A stretch of 64,000 nucleotides of DNA from the NCBI GenBank assembly GCA_963788085.1, contig CAWBFS010000020.1, forward strand, positions 1 to 64,000. Direction: 5' to 3'. Both the position numbers and the translations under genes were made by a program. The notes under the pieces were generated by a model. The model saw only the letters and a list, made by a program, of their open reading frames with translations, did not search any database and had not been told where the DNA came from. Numbering within the stretch: position 1 is the stretch's first letter; each line of letters begins with the position of its first letter. Source of the stretch: AP-15 sp963788085. Its GTDB lineage: Bacteria > Pseudomonadota > Alphaproteobacteria > ATCC43930 > CGMCC-115725. Positions 34,977-42,934 of the stretch are shown piece by piece.

Positions 34977-35816
34977 TTAGACCGGCACATCGCCCTGCAG
35001 CATGATGCGGTAGAGATAGCGCAGCTGGTTCATATCGTAATCGCCATTGGCCTTGTGCAGCAACGAGCGGTTGTCCCACATGACGAGATCGCCCGGCCGC
35101 CATTGGTGACGGTACTGGTGCTGCGGCTGCGTCGCGTGCTGCAGGAGATCGGCGAGCAAAGTCAGGGCTTCCTCTTCCGGCATCCCAACGATGCCCTCGG
35201 TGCGGATCGGATTGATGTAGATCGCCTTGCGGCCGCTTTCCGGATGGGTGCGTACAATCGGGTGGGTAACCGCGTCGGGCACGCGGCTGCGGCTTTCCGA
35301 GCTCAGCTCCATCAGCTTCCGCGCGCTGTGACGGCTCTGATAGACATGGATTGCTCTGAGCCCATCGAGGCGGCATTTGGTTTCGTGGGGTAGTTCGTCG
35401 TAGGCCAGGCGCATATCGACGTACTGGGTATCACCACCCTGGTCGGGCAGGCTCACCGCATGAAGAACGGTGGCCTTTGGCGGCCGGGCCGCGTTCGAGT
35501 GGTCTGTGTGATACCCTTCGCCTGGAATGTAACGCCTGCCGTCGGGATAGAAATCCTGGTTCGAGATGTAGTGGACGAGCGGACACTCGGGCAAGGCAAA
35601 GCGCGAATTGTGCTGTGGGAAGACGTCGCCGAACAGGCCGACTGCCTCGAGCAGCTGCTGGGGCGTTAGATGCTGGTCGCGAAATACCAGCACGGAACGG
35701 TCGACAAACGCGCGGTTGAGCCGGGCCTGCACAAGCTTATCGACGGCCTCGGTGAGGTCGATGCCGCGGACCTCCGCCCCGGTATGCTCGGAAAGCGGAG
35801 CGATGGTGTAGTCCAT
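34977..35816 (-). CDS. TauD/TfdA-family Fe(II)/2-oxoglutarate dioxygenase
   Basis: 279 residues from MDYTIAPLSEHTGAEVRGID. Iron ligands: the HxD motif in EGYHTDHSNAARPP and the distal His in WDNRSLLHKANGDYD; the 2-oxoglutarate Arg is in LRYLYRIMLQG. The start codon overlaps the rhodanese stop (TGATG), so both are coupled. TauD relatives release sulfite from sulfonates or hydroxylate carboxylates; pairing with a sulfurtransferase makes an organosulfur substrate plausible but unproven. Confidence 0.9.
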   Translation of the reverse strand: MDYTIAPLSEHTGAEVRGIDLTEAVDKLVQARLNRAFVDRSVLVFRDQHLTPQQLLEAVGLFGDVFPQHNSRFALPECPLVHYISNQDFYPDGRRYIPGEGYHTDHSNAARPPKATVLHAVSLPDQGGDTQYVDMRLAYDELPHETKCRLDGLRAIHVYQSRHSARKLMELSSESRSRVPDAVTHPIVRTHPESGRKAIYINPIRTEGIVGMPEEEALTLLADLLQHATQPQHQYRHQWRPGDLVMWDNRSLLHKANGDYDMNQLRYLYRIMLQGDVPV

Positions 35817-36697
35817 CAGCCGGTTTCCATCGGCAAGCTCGGGTCGGTCGCCCACTCGCTGAGCGAAGCGTCATAGAGTCTGACATCGGGATGTCCGAGC
35901 ATGACCAGAGCGAGAGCATCGGCGCTCGCGGCAATGCCGCCGCCGCAATAGGTGATGACGTTTTTGTCAAAGGCTCCGATCGCCGCGAAGCGCTTGCGCA
36001 GCTCGCCGGCGGGCAGGAATTCGTTGGTCTTGGGATCGAGCAGATGGGCCGCGGGCAGATTGACGCTGCCCTTGATGTGGCCGGGCCGGCCGTAGCTGTT
36101 GCCGCCGGTGCCGGCGTGCTGTTCCGGTAGCAGCGCGTTGATCGTGCAGGCACCGGCATCGCCGATCGCCTCTAGGACCTCCTCCTTGCCGACCATCAGT
36201 GGGCGTTGGTCGCGCACGATGAAATGTTCCGGCGGACGGGATTTTGCGGGACCGGTCTCGACCGCCCTGCCCTCGCGGCTCCATTTCTGCCAGCCGCCGT
36301 CGAGGACCGCCGCGTTGTCGAAGCCGAAGACGCGCAGCATCCACCAGACCCGCGTCGCCCACCACGGATTGGCAGTGCTGTAGAGCACGACCCGCGTGCC
36401 CGCGCCGACGCCAAAACCGCTCATCGCCGCGGCAAATGCCTCAGCGGTGGGCAGCATGAAGCGGAAGCGATGATTCTTGTCCGAGAGATCGCCCTGCAGA
36501 TCGACGAACTGCGCGCCGGGGATATGGCCTTTTTCGAAATCGGCCCGGCCCGGCACGACCTGGTAGGTGATTTTCGGGTCGGGAACGAGATGCGTCGTGC
36601 AGTCTAGTATGCGCAGCTCGGGGTCGTCGAGCTGGCGTTCCAGCGCCTCGGTTTCGACCAGGAATTCGGGATGCGCAAAGCCTTTGGTCGTGCTCAT
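35816..36697 (-). CDS. Sulfurtransferase with two rhodanese domains (SseA-like)
   Basis: 293 residues. First domain (inactive) includes IPGAQFVDLQGDLSDKNHRF and NPWWATRVWWMLRVFGFDNA; the second holds the active-site loop TYCGGGIAASADALALVMLG with Cys. The layout matches thiosulfate/3-mercaptopyruvate sulfurtransferases. No signal peptide is visible. The stop overlaps the start of the dioxygenase gene by one base. Confidence 0.92.
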   Translation of the reverse strand: MSTTKGFAHPEFLVETEALERQLDDPELRILDCTTHLVPDPKITYQVVPGRADFEKGHIPGAQFVDLQGDLSDKNHRFRFMLPTAEAFAAAMSGFGVGAGTRVVLYSTANPWWATRVWWMLRVFGFDNAAVLDGGWQKWSREGRAVETGPAKSRPPEHFIVRDQRPLMVGKEEVLEAIGDAGACTINALLPEQHAGTGGNSYGRPGHIKGSVNLPAAHLLDPKTNEFLPAGELRKRFAAIGAFDKNVITYCGGGIAASADALALVMLGHPDVRLYDASLSEWATDPSLPMETG

Positions 36698-36741
36698 GCC
36701 GGCCTCACTGCTGTTGGTATCGCGAGTGACAGGACCTCGTC

Positions 36742-37686
36742 TTATTCGGCCGCCTCGGCCAGCCCAGTCAGGCGGAAATTCTTTGGCAGCCCGGCCTTGG
36801 CTATCGCGCCGTGCTGCTCGACGTTCGGCAGTGCCTGATGGACGAGATCGCGGACGGCGATCAGCCGGTCGAGGTCGATCCCGGTCTCGAACCCCATCGC
36901 CTCGAGCATAAAGGCGAGATCCTCGGTGACGATGTTGCCGGTCGCGCCGGGAGCGTAGGGACAGCCGCCCAGCCCGCCGAGCGAGGCATCGAAGGCGCGC
37001 GCGCCGGCGTTGAGGGCCGCGAGCACGTTGGCGAGACCGAGCCCGCGCGTGTCGTGGAAATGCCCCGACACCGGCAATGGTGCGACATCGGCCATCACCC
37101 GGCGAAAAACACGTTCGACCGCGGCCGGCTGGCCGTAGCCGACGGTGTCGGCGAGAGCGATCGCGTCGGCGCCGGCCTCAGCGACTTCGGCGGCGATGCG
37201 GCGCACCCGGTCCTCGTCGACCGCGCCCTCGATCGTGCAGCCGAAAGCGGTGGCGAGGCCGCAGGCGATGCGCGGGCGCCGGTCTTCCGGCGCGGTCCGG
37301 CACAGCGCCACGACCCGGCGAAAATCCTCGATCGATTCCGCAGTGCTGCGGCGGACATTCGAGCGGTTGTGCCCCTCGCTGACGGACAGTACGAAATTCA
37401 TCTCGTGGACCCCGAGCGCCAGGCCGCGCTCCGCTCCCTTGAGGTTGGGGATCAGCGCCGAGACGGTGAGGCCGGGCAGGGTCAGCGCATGGCGCACGAT
37501 CGCCTCGGCATCCGCGAGCTGCGGCAGTAGCTTCGGCGGGACAAACGAGCTGACCTCGATCTCGCGCACCCCGGCGCCGTGCTCGGCATCGAGCCAGGCG
37601 ATCTTCTGCTCGGTCGGCATGATTTCGGCGAGGCTTTGTAGTCCGTCGCGGAGCCCCACTTCGCGGACATGGGCGCGTTCGCTCAT
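36742..37686 (-). CDS. Hydroxymethylglutaryl-CoA lyase
   Basis: 314 residues from MSERAHVREVGLRDGLQSLA. The metal-binding start REVGLRDGLQ, the HFHDTRGLGLANVLAALNAG segment and the signature cysteine loop GGLGGCPYAPGATGNIVTED are all present. It splits HMG-CoA (or a close homologue) to acetyl-CoA and acetoacetate, the last step of leucine breakdown. Other leucine genes are not nearby, so a related acyl-CoA substrate is possible. Confidence 0.92.
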   Translation of the reverse strand: MSERAHVREVGLRDGLQSLAEIMPTEQKIAWLDAEHGAGVREIEVSSFVPPKLLPQLADAEAIVRHALTLPGLTVSALIPNLKGAERGLALGVHEMNFVLSVSEGHNRSNVRRSTAESIEDFRRVVALCRTAPEDRRPRIACGLATAFGCTIEGAVDEDRVRRIAAEVAEAGADAIALADTVGYGQPAAVERVFRRVMADVAPLPVSGHFHDTRGLGLANVLAALNAGARAFDASLGGLGGCPYAPGATGNIVTEDLAFMLEAMGFETGIDLDRLIAVRDLVHQALPNVEQHGAIAKAGLPKNFRLTGLAEAAE

Positions 37687-37756
37687 TCTTTCCTCCACGA
37701 AAGAACGTTTACGCATGGATCAAAGCTAGTCCCGACAGGCTGCCGGAGCAACGGCC

Positions 37757-38680
37757 TCACACCACGTGTTCGGGGGTCAGCGCGCAGGTTACGTCGCTGT
37801 CGGCGAGTTCGATCTGGATCGTTGCGTGCTGAATGCCGAAGCGATGGTGCAGCTGCTGCGCCATTTCGTTGAGCACGGTATCGCCGGGATGACCATCCGG
37901 CATGATCAAATGGCAGGTAAGCGCCGTCTCCGTGGTGCTCATGCCCCAAATATGCAGATCGTGCAGCCCGGCTACTCCGGGCAGAGCCAGTAGATGCGCG
38001 CGCACCGCGCCAGCGTCGAGGCCTTCCGGCACCGCGTCCAACGCCAGGCCGATGGCGCTCTTCAAGAGGCCCCAGGTGCCGAAGACGATGACGGCTGAAA
38101 CAACGAGGCTGACCACCGGATCGAGCCACAGCCAATTGGTCAGCCAGATCACGATGCCGGCGGCCACGACACCGGCGGTGACGAGGGCATCGGCCGCCAG
38201 GTGGAAAAAGGCGCTTTTTACATTGAGGTCGCCAGTGCCGGAGGAAAAGAGCAGCGCCGTCCCGCCATTGACGAAGATGCCGATAGTGGCGACCGCGACG
38301 ACGATGCCGCTGGCGACCTGCACAGGGTGGCTTATGCGCCAGATCGCCTCCCAGGCGATCCCGCCGGTCACGACCAACAGAATGATCGCATTGGCGAGCG
38401 CGGCGAGAATGGAGCTGCTGCGCAGCCCGTAAGTGAACCGCCCGCTCGGCTGCCGGCGGCTCAGCATCGCGGCCCCCCAGGACAATGCGAGGCCGAGCAC
38501 ATCGCCGAGATTGTGGCCGGCATCGGCGAGCAGCGCGAGCGAGCCGGAGAAAATCCCGGCAACGGCCTCGCCGCCGAGATAGCCCAGATTTGCGGCAATC
38601 CCGATCGCGAAGGCGCGCCCGTAATTGACCTGGGCGTGCCCGTGTCGATGGTGGCTGTGGCTTTGGTGGTCGTCCACCAT
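37757..38680 (-). CDS. Cation diffusion facilitator metal exporter (CzcD-like)
   Basis: 307 residues. A His-rich N-terminus (HQSHSHHRHGHAQ), six membrane segments, and the metal site: LLADAGHNLGDVLGLALSW in TM2 and FFHLAADALVTAGVVAAG in TM5 (HxxxD). The C-terminal cytosolic domain includes GLHDLHIWGMSTTETALTCH. It would export Zn2+, Co2+ or Cd2+ against protons. The reading frame extends upstream in the FKBP region without homology; ATG 38680 is the start. Confidence 0.92.
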   Translation of the reverse strand: MVDDHQSHSHHRHGHAQVNYGRAFAIGIAANLGYLGGEAVAGIFSGSLALLADAGHNLGDVLGLALSWGAAMLSRRQPSGRFTYGLRSSSILAALANAIILLVVTGGIAWEAIWRISHPVQVASGIVVAVATIGIFVNGGTALLFSSGTGDLNVKSAFFHLAADALVTAGVVAAGIVIWLTNWLWLDPVVSLVVSAVIVFGTWGLLKSAIGLALDAVPEGLDAGAVRAHLLALPGVAGLHDLHIWGMSTTETALTCHLIMPDGHPGDTVLNEMAQQLHHRFGIQHATIQIELADSDVTCALTPEHVV

Positions 38681-38727
38681 GCAGGCGCTCTCGGGGGAGA
38701 ATACGAAACCCGCCGGGCGAAGCGGCG

Positions 38728-39171
38728 CTACTGAACTCCCAACAACTCGACGTCGAACATCAATGTGGCGTTCGGCGGGATGACCCCGCCGGCGCCGCGG
38801 GCGCCATAGCCGAGCTCGGGCGGGATGATCAGGGTACGCTTGCCGCCGACTTTCATTCCCGCGACCCCCTCGTCCCAGCCGGCAATGACCTGGTGCGCCC
38901 CGAGAGTGAATTGAAACGGCTTGCCCCGGTCGACCGAGCTGTCGAACTTCGTCCCCTTGGCGCCGTTGTTGTACAGCCATCCGGTGTAATGCACCGAGAC
39001 CTTGTTGCCCGGCGTTGCCGTAGCGCCGTCGCCGGTCTTGGTGTCGGTGTATTTCAATCCATTCGGCATCTCGATCACCTGGTTGGTCGCCGCGTCCACG
39101 CGCCCGAGCGGCGTCACAGCGGCGACTATGGCGAGCGCCAGGACGGCGCAAGCGAAGCGGATCAGTATCAT
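38728..39171 (-). CDS. Exported FKBP-type peptidyl-prolyl isomerase
   Basis: 147 residues. Signal peptide (MILIRFACAVLALAIVAAVT), then one FKBP domain: VSVHYTGWLYNNGAKGTKFD, GKPFQFTLGAHQVIAGWDEG, GGKRTLIIPPELGYGARGAG and IPPNATLMFDVELLGVQ. It should help fold periplasmic proteins. It begins 3 bases after the HEAT-repeat gene, so the two are probably cotranscribed. Confidence 0.93.
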   Translation of the reverse strand: MILIRFACAVLALAIVAAVTPLGRVDAATNQVIEMPNGLKYTDTKTGDGATATPGNKVSVHYTGWLYNNGAKGTKFDSSVDRGKPFQFTLGAHQVIAGWDEGVAGMKVGGKRTLIIPPELGYGARGAGGVIPPNATLMFDVELLGVQ

Positions 39172-39174
39172 GAA

Positions 39175-39981
39175 TTACCCGTTGCTGGAGGGAACACCGA
39201 TTTCGGCAGCGATTCTCGACGCGCGTGGATGGTCGATCGAATCAAGGGCATCGAGCGCTGCCGCCGACAGGTCAGGCATGGTGCGGGCGATACGCCCGAG
39301 CAGGATGATGCACTCCTCGTCGGCGACCGGAGCGACGGCATCGATGAGCTCCGCCGACGGCTCCTCGCGAAGATAGCGGGTGAGGAGCGGGCGAACCTCA
39401 TTGCGTCCCATGAGCCCGAGGGCGCACGCGGCCGCCATTCGCACCGGCCGTTGAAGGTCGTCCAGCAGATCGCGCAATTGGGCAACCATATCCGGCGCGG
39501 CCTGGGCGAACCGGCACGCATCCGCGCGAATCGCCGGATCATCGTGGCGCAGCAGCTGCAGCACCGTGGCCGCTGGCAATTTGGCCCCGAGGCGTGCGGC
39601 TGCAGCAACGGCTCGTTGCAGACACGGTCCCTGAACGGTCTTCCTGGCGATCAGCCGAGCGAGCGCTCCTGCCGCATCCGCGCCGGCAATCTGGGCGAGA
39701 GCATCAATCGCGGCCGCTTGTTCGGGCACGATCCGGTCGGCGCCGAAACCGGCGAAACGGCGGCCCAGAGCTTCGAGGGCCGGAATCGCGGCGGCCATGC
39801 GGCGCCGTCCCGCTTCGGCGGCGAGAGCGCGACTGTCCGTGATCGTCGCATGGGGCAGCGCAGCTAACAGCTCGTCATCTTCCATGGTATCCGGCGCAAG
39901 AGCCGGCCGCGCCACCTCGTCAGAGGGAGGCGGTTCGGCCGGAGCCGGGACGTAGCGGAACAGATCAAGTTGCTGCATCTC
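39175..39981 (-). CDS. HEAT-repeat protein
   Basis: 268 residues from MQQLDLFRYVPAPAEPPP (an upstream ATG at 40035 is possible). Repeated helical pairs include AAAIPALEALGRRFAG, GADAAGALARLIARKTVQG, LLRHDDPAIRADACRFAQ and RPVRMAAACALGLMGRNEVR, matching HEAT/PBS-lyase-like repeats. Such proteins are scaffolds or help phycobilin-type or dehydrogenase cofactor chemistry; the partner is unknown. It sits directly before the FKBP gene. Confidence 0.75.
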   Translation of the reverse strand, partial: EMQQLDLFRYVPAPAEPPPSDEVARPALAPDTMEDDELLAALPHATITDSRALAAEAGRRRMAAAIPALEALGRRFAGFGADRIVPEQAAAIDALAQIAGADAAGALARLIARKTVQGPCLQRAVAAAARLGAKLPAATVLQLLRHDDPAIRADACRFAQAAPDMVAQLRDLLDDLQRPVRMAAACALGLMGRNEVRPLLTRYLREEPSAELIDAVAPVADEECIILLGRIARTMPDLSAAALDALDSIDHPRASRIAAEIGVPSSNG

Positions 39982-40093
39982 GCGCAGAGAATAGGCAAAA
40001 TCGCCGCACAGCGATACCAAGTACGCCGGCATCACTTGCCACTCTTTGTAAAAGGTTTGCCGCCGGATTCTGGTTACAACGACGCTCCCTTTA

Positions 40094-40121
40094 CCCTCTC
40101 CCGCCTGAAGGGCGGAGAGGG
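40094..40121. repeat. Palindromic hairpin (repeat, possible terminator)
   Basis: CCCTCTCCCGCC-TGAA-GGGCGGAGAGGG is a near-perfect inverted repeat 54 bases past the stop of the 2-hydroxyacid dehydrogenase gene. The same CCCTCTCC motif recurs in the repeat at 42663. It may end the operon 42623-40175. Confidence 0.6.
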
Positions 40122-40174
40122 GCTTGCAGCTCGCAGGGAGGCGGCGATTTCAGCGCAAGACGGATCTGTCTGGG

Positions 40175-41185
40175 TTAGAACATCTCGGGGGTGATGACGT
40201 TCTGCGGACGGTTGGTCAGCAATGCCGCGCGCATCGTCTCGGCCGATTTGACCCGCGTGTCGTGCTCCGATTCGGGCGTGAACCAGGCGGCATGCGGGGT
40301 CACGGCCAGACGGCCCTCGAGCCACGGCTCGCGGGCGCGGTAGGCGCGCAACAGCTCGGGGATCGGCTCGACCGGGGGCTCGACCGGCAATACGTCGAGC
40401 CCGGCGGCGGCGATATGGCCGTCGCGCAACAAAGCCAGCAGCGCATCGAGGTCGATGATCGGCCCGCGCGCGGTGTTGACCACCACGGCGCCCTTCCGGA
40501 GCAGGGAGAGCTGCGGGTGGCCGAGCATGCCGCGGGTTTCGGGCGTCAGAGGTGAGTGGACCGACAATGTGTCGGTCTGGCGCAGCAGATCCTCGAGAGT
40601 GGCGGCGCGGCCGATGCCGAGCGCCAGCTCTGCGCCGTTCGGCAAGTGCGGATCATAAAACATGACCCGAAACCCGAAGGCGCGCGCCCGCAGCGCCACC
40701 GCGGTGCCGATCCGGCCGAGCCCGATAATGCCGAAGGTCTGCACCCCGAGCCGCCGGATCAGCTCGCCCTTGACCGGGCCCCAGGGCGCCGGCGGGTCCT
40801 GCCGCTGCCGTTCGTGATAGAGGATCACGCCGCGGCGCAATGACAGCGCGAGCGCCATCGCATGGTCGGCGACCTCGGTCGTGCCGTAATCCGGCACGTT
40901 GCAGACGAGGATGTTGCGGGCCGCCGCGGCCGGCCGTGCGATCTTGTCATAGCCGACGCCCATGCGCACGATCGCGCGCAGCCGCGGGAATCGCGCGATG
41001 TCCTCCGCGGTCACCGCGTAGCGCATGATCATCAGCCCGTCGATTTCGGCGCAGTCGGCGGGGTCGAGGTTGGCGAGGGTTTTGACTTGGCGCCGCATAA
41101 TGCGGACTTCTGGTCCGAAGATCCCGGCTTCGAGGCCGTCCTCCGGGATCTGCCGCTCCTCGGGGTAGAGCACGGTCACAGGCAT
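40175..41185 (-). CDS. C-terminal-binding-protein-like D-isomer 2-hydroxyacid dehydrogenase
   Basis: 336 residues. NAD-binding GIIGLGRIGTAVALRARAFG, the catalytic Arg in VVNTARGPIIDLDALLALL, Glu in the following helix region and His in VTPHAAWFTPESEHDTRV. The CtBP-like subgroup handles varied 2-keto acids. Its start overlaps the Gfo/Idh gene by 10 bases and it is the last gene of a three-gene operon with an AroQ-like protein. Confidence 0.9.
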   Translation of the reverse strand: MPVTVLYPEERQIPEDGLEAGIFGPEVRIMRRQVKTLANLDPADCAEIDGLMIMRYAVTAEDIARFPRLRAIVRMGVGYDKIARPAAAARNILVCNVPDYGTTEVADHAMALALSLRRGVILYHERQRQDPPAPWGPVKGELIRRLGVQTFGIIGLGRIGTAVALRARAFGFRVMFYDPHLPNGAELALGIGRAATLEDLLRQTDTLSVHSPLTPETRGMLGHPQLSLLRKGAVVVNTARGPIIDLDALLALLRDGHIAAAGLDVLPVEPPVEPIPELLRAYRAREPWLEGRLAVTPHAAWFTPESEHDTRVKSAETMRAALLTNRPQNVITPEMF

Positions 41186-42189
41186 GAAGGGACCTTCACC
41201 GGCTGGCGGAGCGCGGCCGAGCGGACGATCGCCTCGAAGGCGGCGACGCCGTGCAGTATCTCGTCGGCGGTGATCGGGTATGCGCGCTCGCCGTTGATTG
41301 CCGCCGCAAAGCCTTCGAGTTCGGCGGCCAGCGCATTGAAGCCCTTATATTCGATGATCTCCGGCGGTGTGGCCCTATGCCGGCCGATGGCCGGCGGCTC
41401 CGTGACCGGCGTAAAGCGGAATTCGAGCTCCGATGTAGCGAGCTCCACCGCGCCTTTTGTGCCATAGACGGCAAACCGATAGCTCGGCGCCGTGACGAGC
41501 GAGCAGTAGAGAGTCGCCGAGATCCCATTGGCGAGGCCGAGCATGACTGTCGTCGTATCTTCGAGCCGCGACATCACTCTGCGCAGGCTCGTGCAATAAA
41601 CCTCGTCGATTTTGCCGAATAGATAGATCAACGCGTCGAGATTGTGGACGCCAGTCGCGGTCATCGCGCCGGCGGGCGCCTCGTGCGGATCGGAGCGCCA
41701 ATAATCGGGCGACATCGTGAGCCCGGTCGGCGAGGCCTGCGCGCTCTCGCAATGACTGACGGTGCCGAGACGTCCGTCGGCAATCCGCGTCTTCAGCTCG
41801 ATCATCGCCGGATGAAATCGCCTCGGGAACGCGACGCCCAGCACGACCCCGGATCGCGCGACGGCATCGAGCGCCGCTTCGGCGCTCGCAACGTCGAGCG
41901 TGAACGGCTTTTCCATCAAGACGTGCTTGCCGGCGGCTGCGGTTTGCTCCACCTGCGCGCCGTGCTGACTATGAGGCGTCGCAAAGACGACCGCATCGAT
42001 CGCCGGGTCGGCAAGGATCTCGTCGAGACCCTCCTTCAGCGCGATCCCGTTTTCGCTGCAAAACGCCTCGGCCGAAGTGCGGGTGCGGTTATAGCCGGCG
42101 GTAAAACGGATCGCGCCGCTCTTTCCCTGGACGGAATTGACGAGGGTTCGGCCCCAGCGGCCGATGCCCACAATGGCCGCGCGGATCAC
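41176..42189 (-). CDS. Gfo/Idh/MocA-family oxidoreductase
   Basis: 337 residues from a GTG that overlaps the AroQ-like gene stop (GTGA). Rossmann motif AAIVGIGRWGRTLVNSVQG, EKP catalytic motif VLMEKPFTLDVASAEAAL and the substrate segment ATGVHNLDALIYLFGKID. It would oxidise or reduce a sugar, inositol or related keto compound with NAD(P). It is the middle gene of a coupled set with a 2-hydroxyacid dehydrogenase and a dehydroquinase-like protein, which points to a shared carbon-ring or keto-acid pathway. Confidence 0.9.
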   Translation of the reverse strand: MIRAAIVGIGRWGRTLVNSVQGKSGAIRFTAGYNRTRTSAEAFCSENGIALKEGLDEILADPAIDAVVFATPHSQHGAQVEQTAAAGKHVLMEKPFTLDVASAEAALDAVARSGVVLGVAFPRRFHPAMIELKTRIADGRLGTVSHCESAQASPTGLTMSPDYWRSDPHEAPAGAMTATGVHNLDALIYLFGKIDEVYCTSLRRVMSRLEDTTTVMLGLANGISATLYCSLVTAPSYRFAVYGTKGAVELATSELEFRFTPVTEPPAIGRHRATPPEIIEYKGFNALAAELEGFAAAINGERAYPITADEILHGVAAFEAIVRSAALRQPVKVPSCL

Positions 42190-42623
42190 TTCTTCGCGGC
42201 CAGCATGTCGCGCACGCCGCGCAGCGCGAGGTAATATCCCGGCAGCCCGAAGCCGGCGACGATCCCCTGGCTCACTCGCGCAGTCTCGGAAGCCGGGCCG
42301 CGCCGCACCGGGTTCGAGATGTGGATCTCGATGGTCGGGAATTTCACCTGCGAGATTGCGGCGACCAGTGCCGGATACCCCGTCCCGAACGCCGCCGGGT
42401 TGAACAGCGCCGCATCGAACCCTTTGTCGTTCGCCTCGTAGAGCTTGTTGACGATTTCCCCCTCGAGGTTCGAGTGGAAGATCTCGATTTCGAGGCCGAG
42501 TTCGGCGGCATAGCCGCGGATCCGCTCGTCATACTCGGGCAGGGTCATCGGACCGAAGATCTCGGTCTGGACCTTGCCGCGCATGTTCATCCCCGCGCCG
42601 TGGATCACCAGAACCTTCGGCAT
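42186..42623 (-). CDS. Type II dehydroquinate dehydratase-like protein with altered active site
   Basis: 145 residues from an ATG with AGGAGGG upstream. The flavodoxin-like AroQ fold is clear from FHSNLEGEIVNKLYEA, PTIEIHISNPVRRGPAS and GFGLPGYYLALRGVRDML. Yet the active-site lid, usually REPxxYG, is KVQTEIFG, so the catalytic Tyr and Arg are replaced; the THTS loop with the catalytic His reads AFGTGY; and the N-terminal NGPN reads HGAG. It is unlikely to make dehydroshikimate. It heads an operon with two dehydrogenases. Confidence 0.82.
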   Translation of the reverse strand: MPKVLVIHGAGMNMRGKVQTEIFGPMTLPEYDERIRGYAAELGLEIEIFHSNLEGEIVNKLYEANDKGFDAALFNPAAFGTGYPALVAAISQVKFPTIEIHISNPVRRGPASETARVSQGIVAGFGLPGYYLALRGVRDMLAAKK

Positions 42624-42662
42624 TGTACCCTCCTCTGATCTCTCAACGATGCTGGAGCAGCA

Positions 42663-42771
42663 ACCCTCACCCGCCTCGCTGCGCTCGGACCCTCTCCGGT
42701 GCGGCACTCGGCTAGCTCCTCCCCCGCACCGCGGGCGAGGGGAAGGCGGAGAGGGGTTGGTGGGTGAGGGT
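42663..42771. repeat. MITE/REP-like element with terminal inverted repeats
   Basis: About 109 bases bounded by ACCCTCACCC and GGGTGAGGGT, with internal CCCTCTCCGG/GGCGGAGAGGGG and GCACCGCGGGC segments. It fills the middle of the 42624-42934 gap between two divergent genes; the rest of that gap shows nothing I recognise. Confidence 0.7.
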
Positions 42772-42934
42772 AGCTACGGAATGTTTCGGCACCAACACTA
42801 GTCGATCGCGTGATTCGACGAAAGGCGTTCGGCAGCCTCCAGCTGGAGGAATTTCGGTCGAATCCTTGACGGTTTCGGCCTAGAATGCTTCGCCTTGGGG
42901 GTGATTTTGATCACCCGCACCGATCGAGGGGGCG

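Noticed and set aside
38681..39151. N-terminal extension of the CDF exporter
   Set aside because: The frame is open only because it runs through the FKBP gene; the FKBP protein in the other frame is clearly real and the CDF start MVDDHQSHSHH is at 38680.
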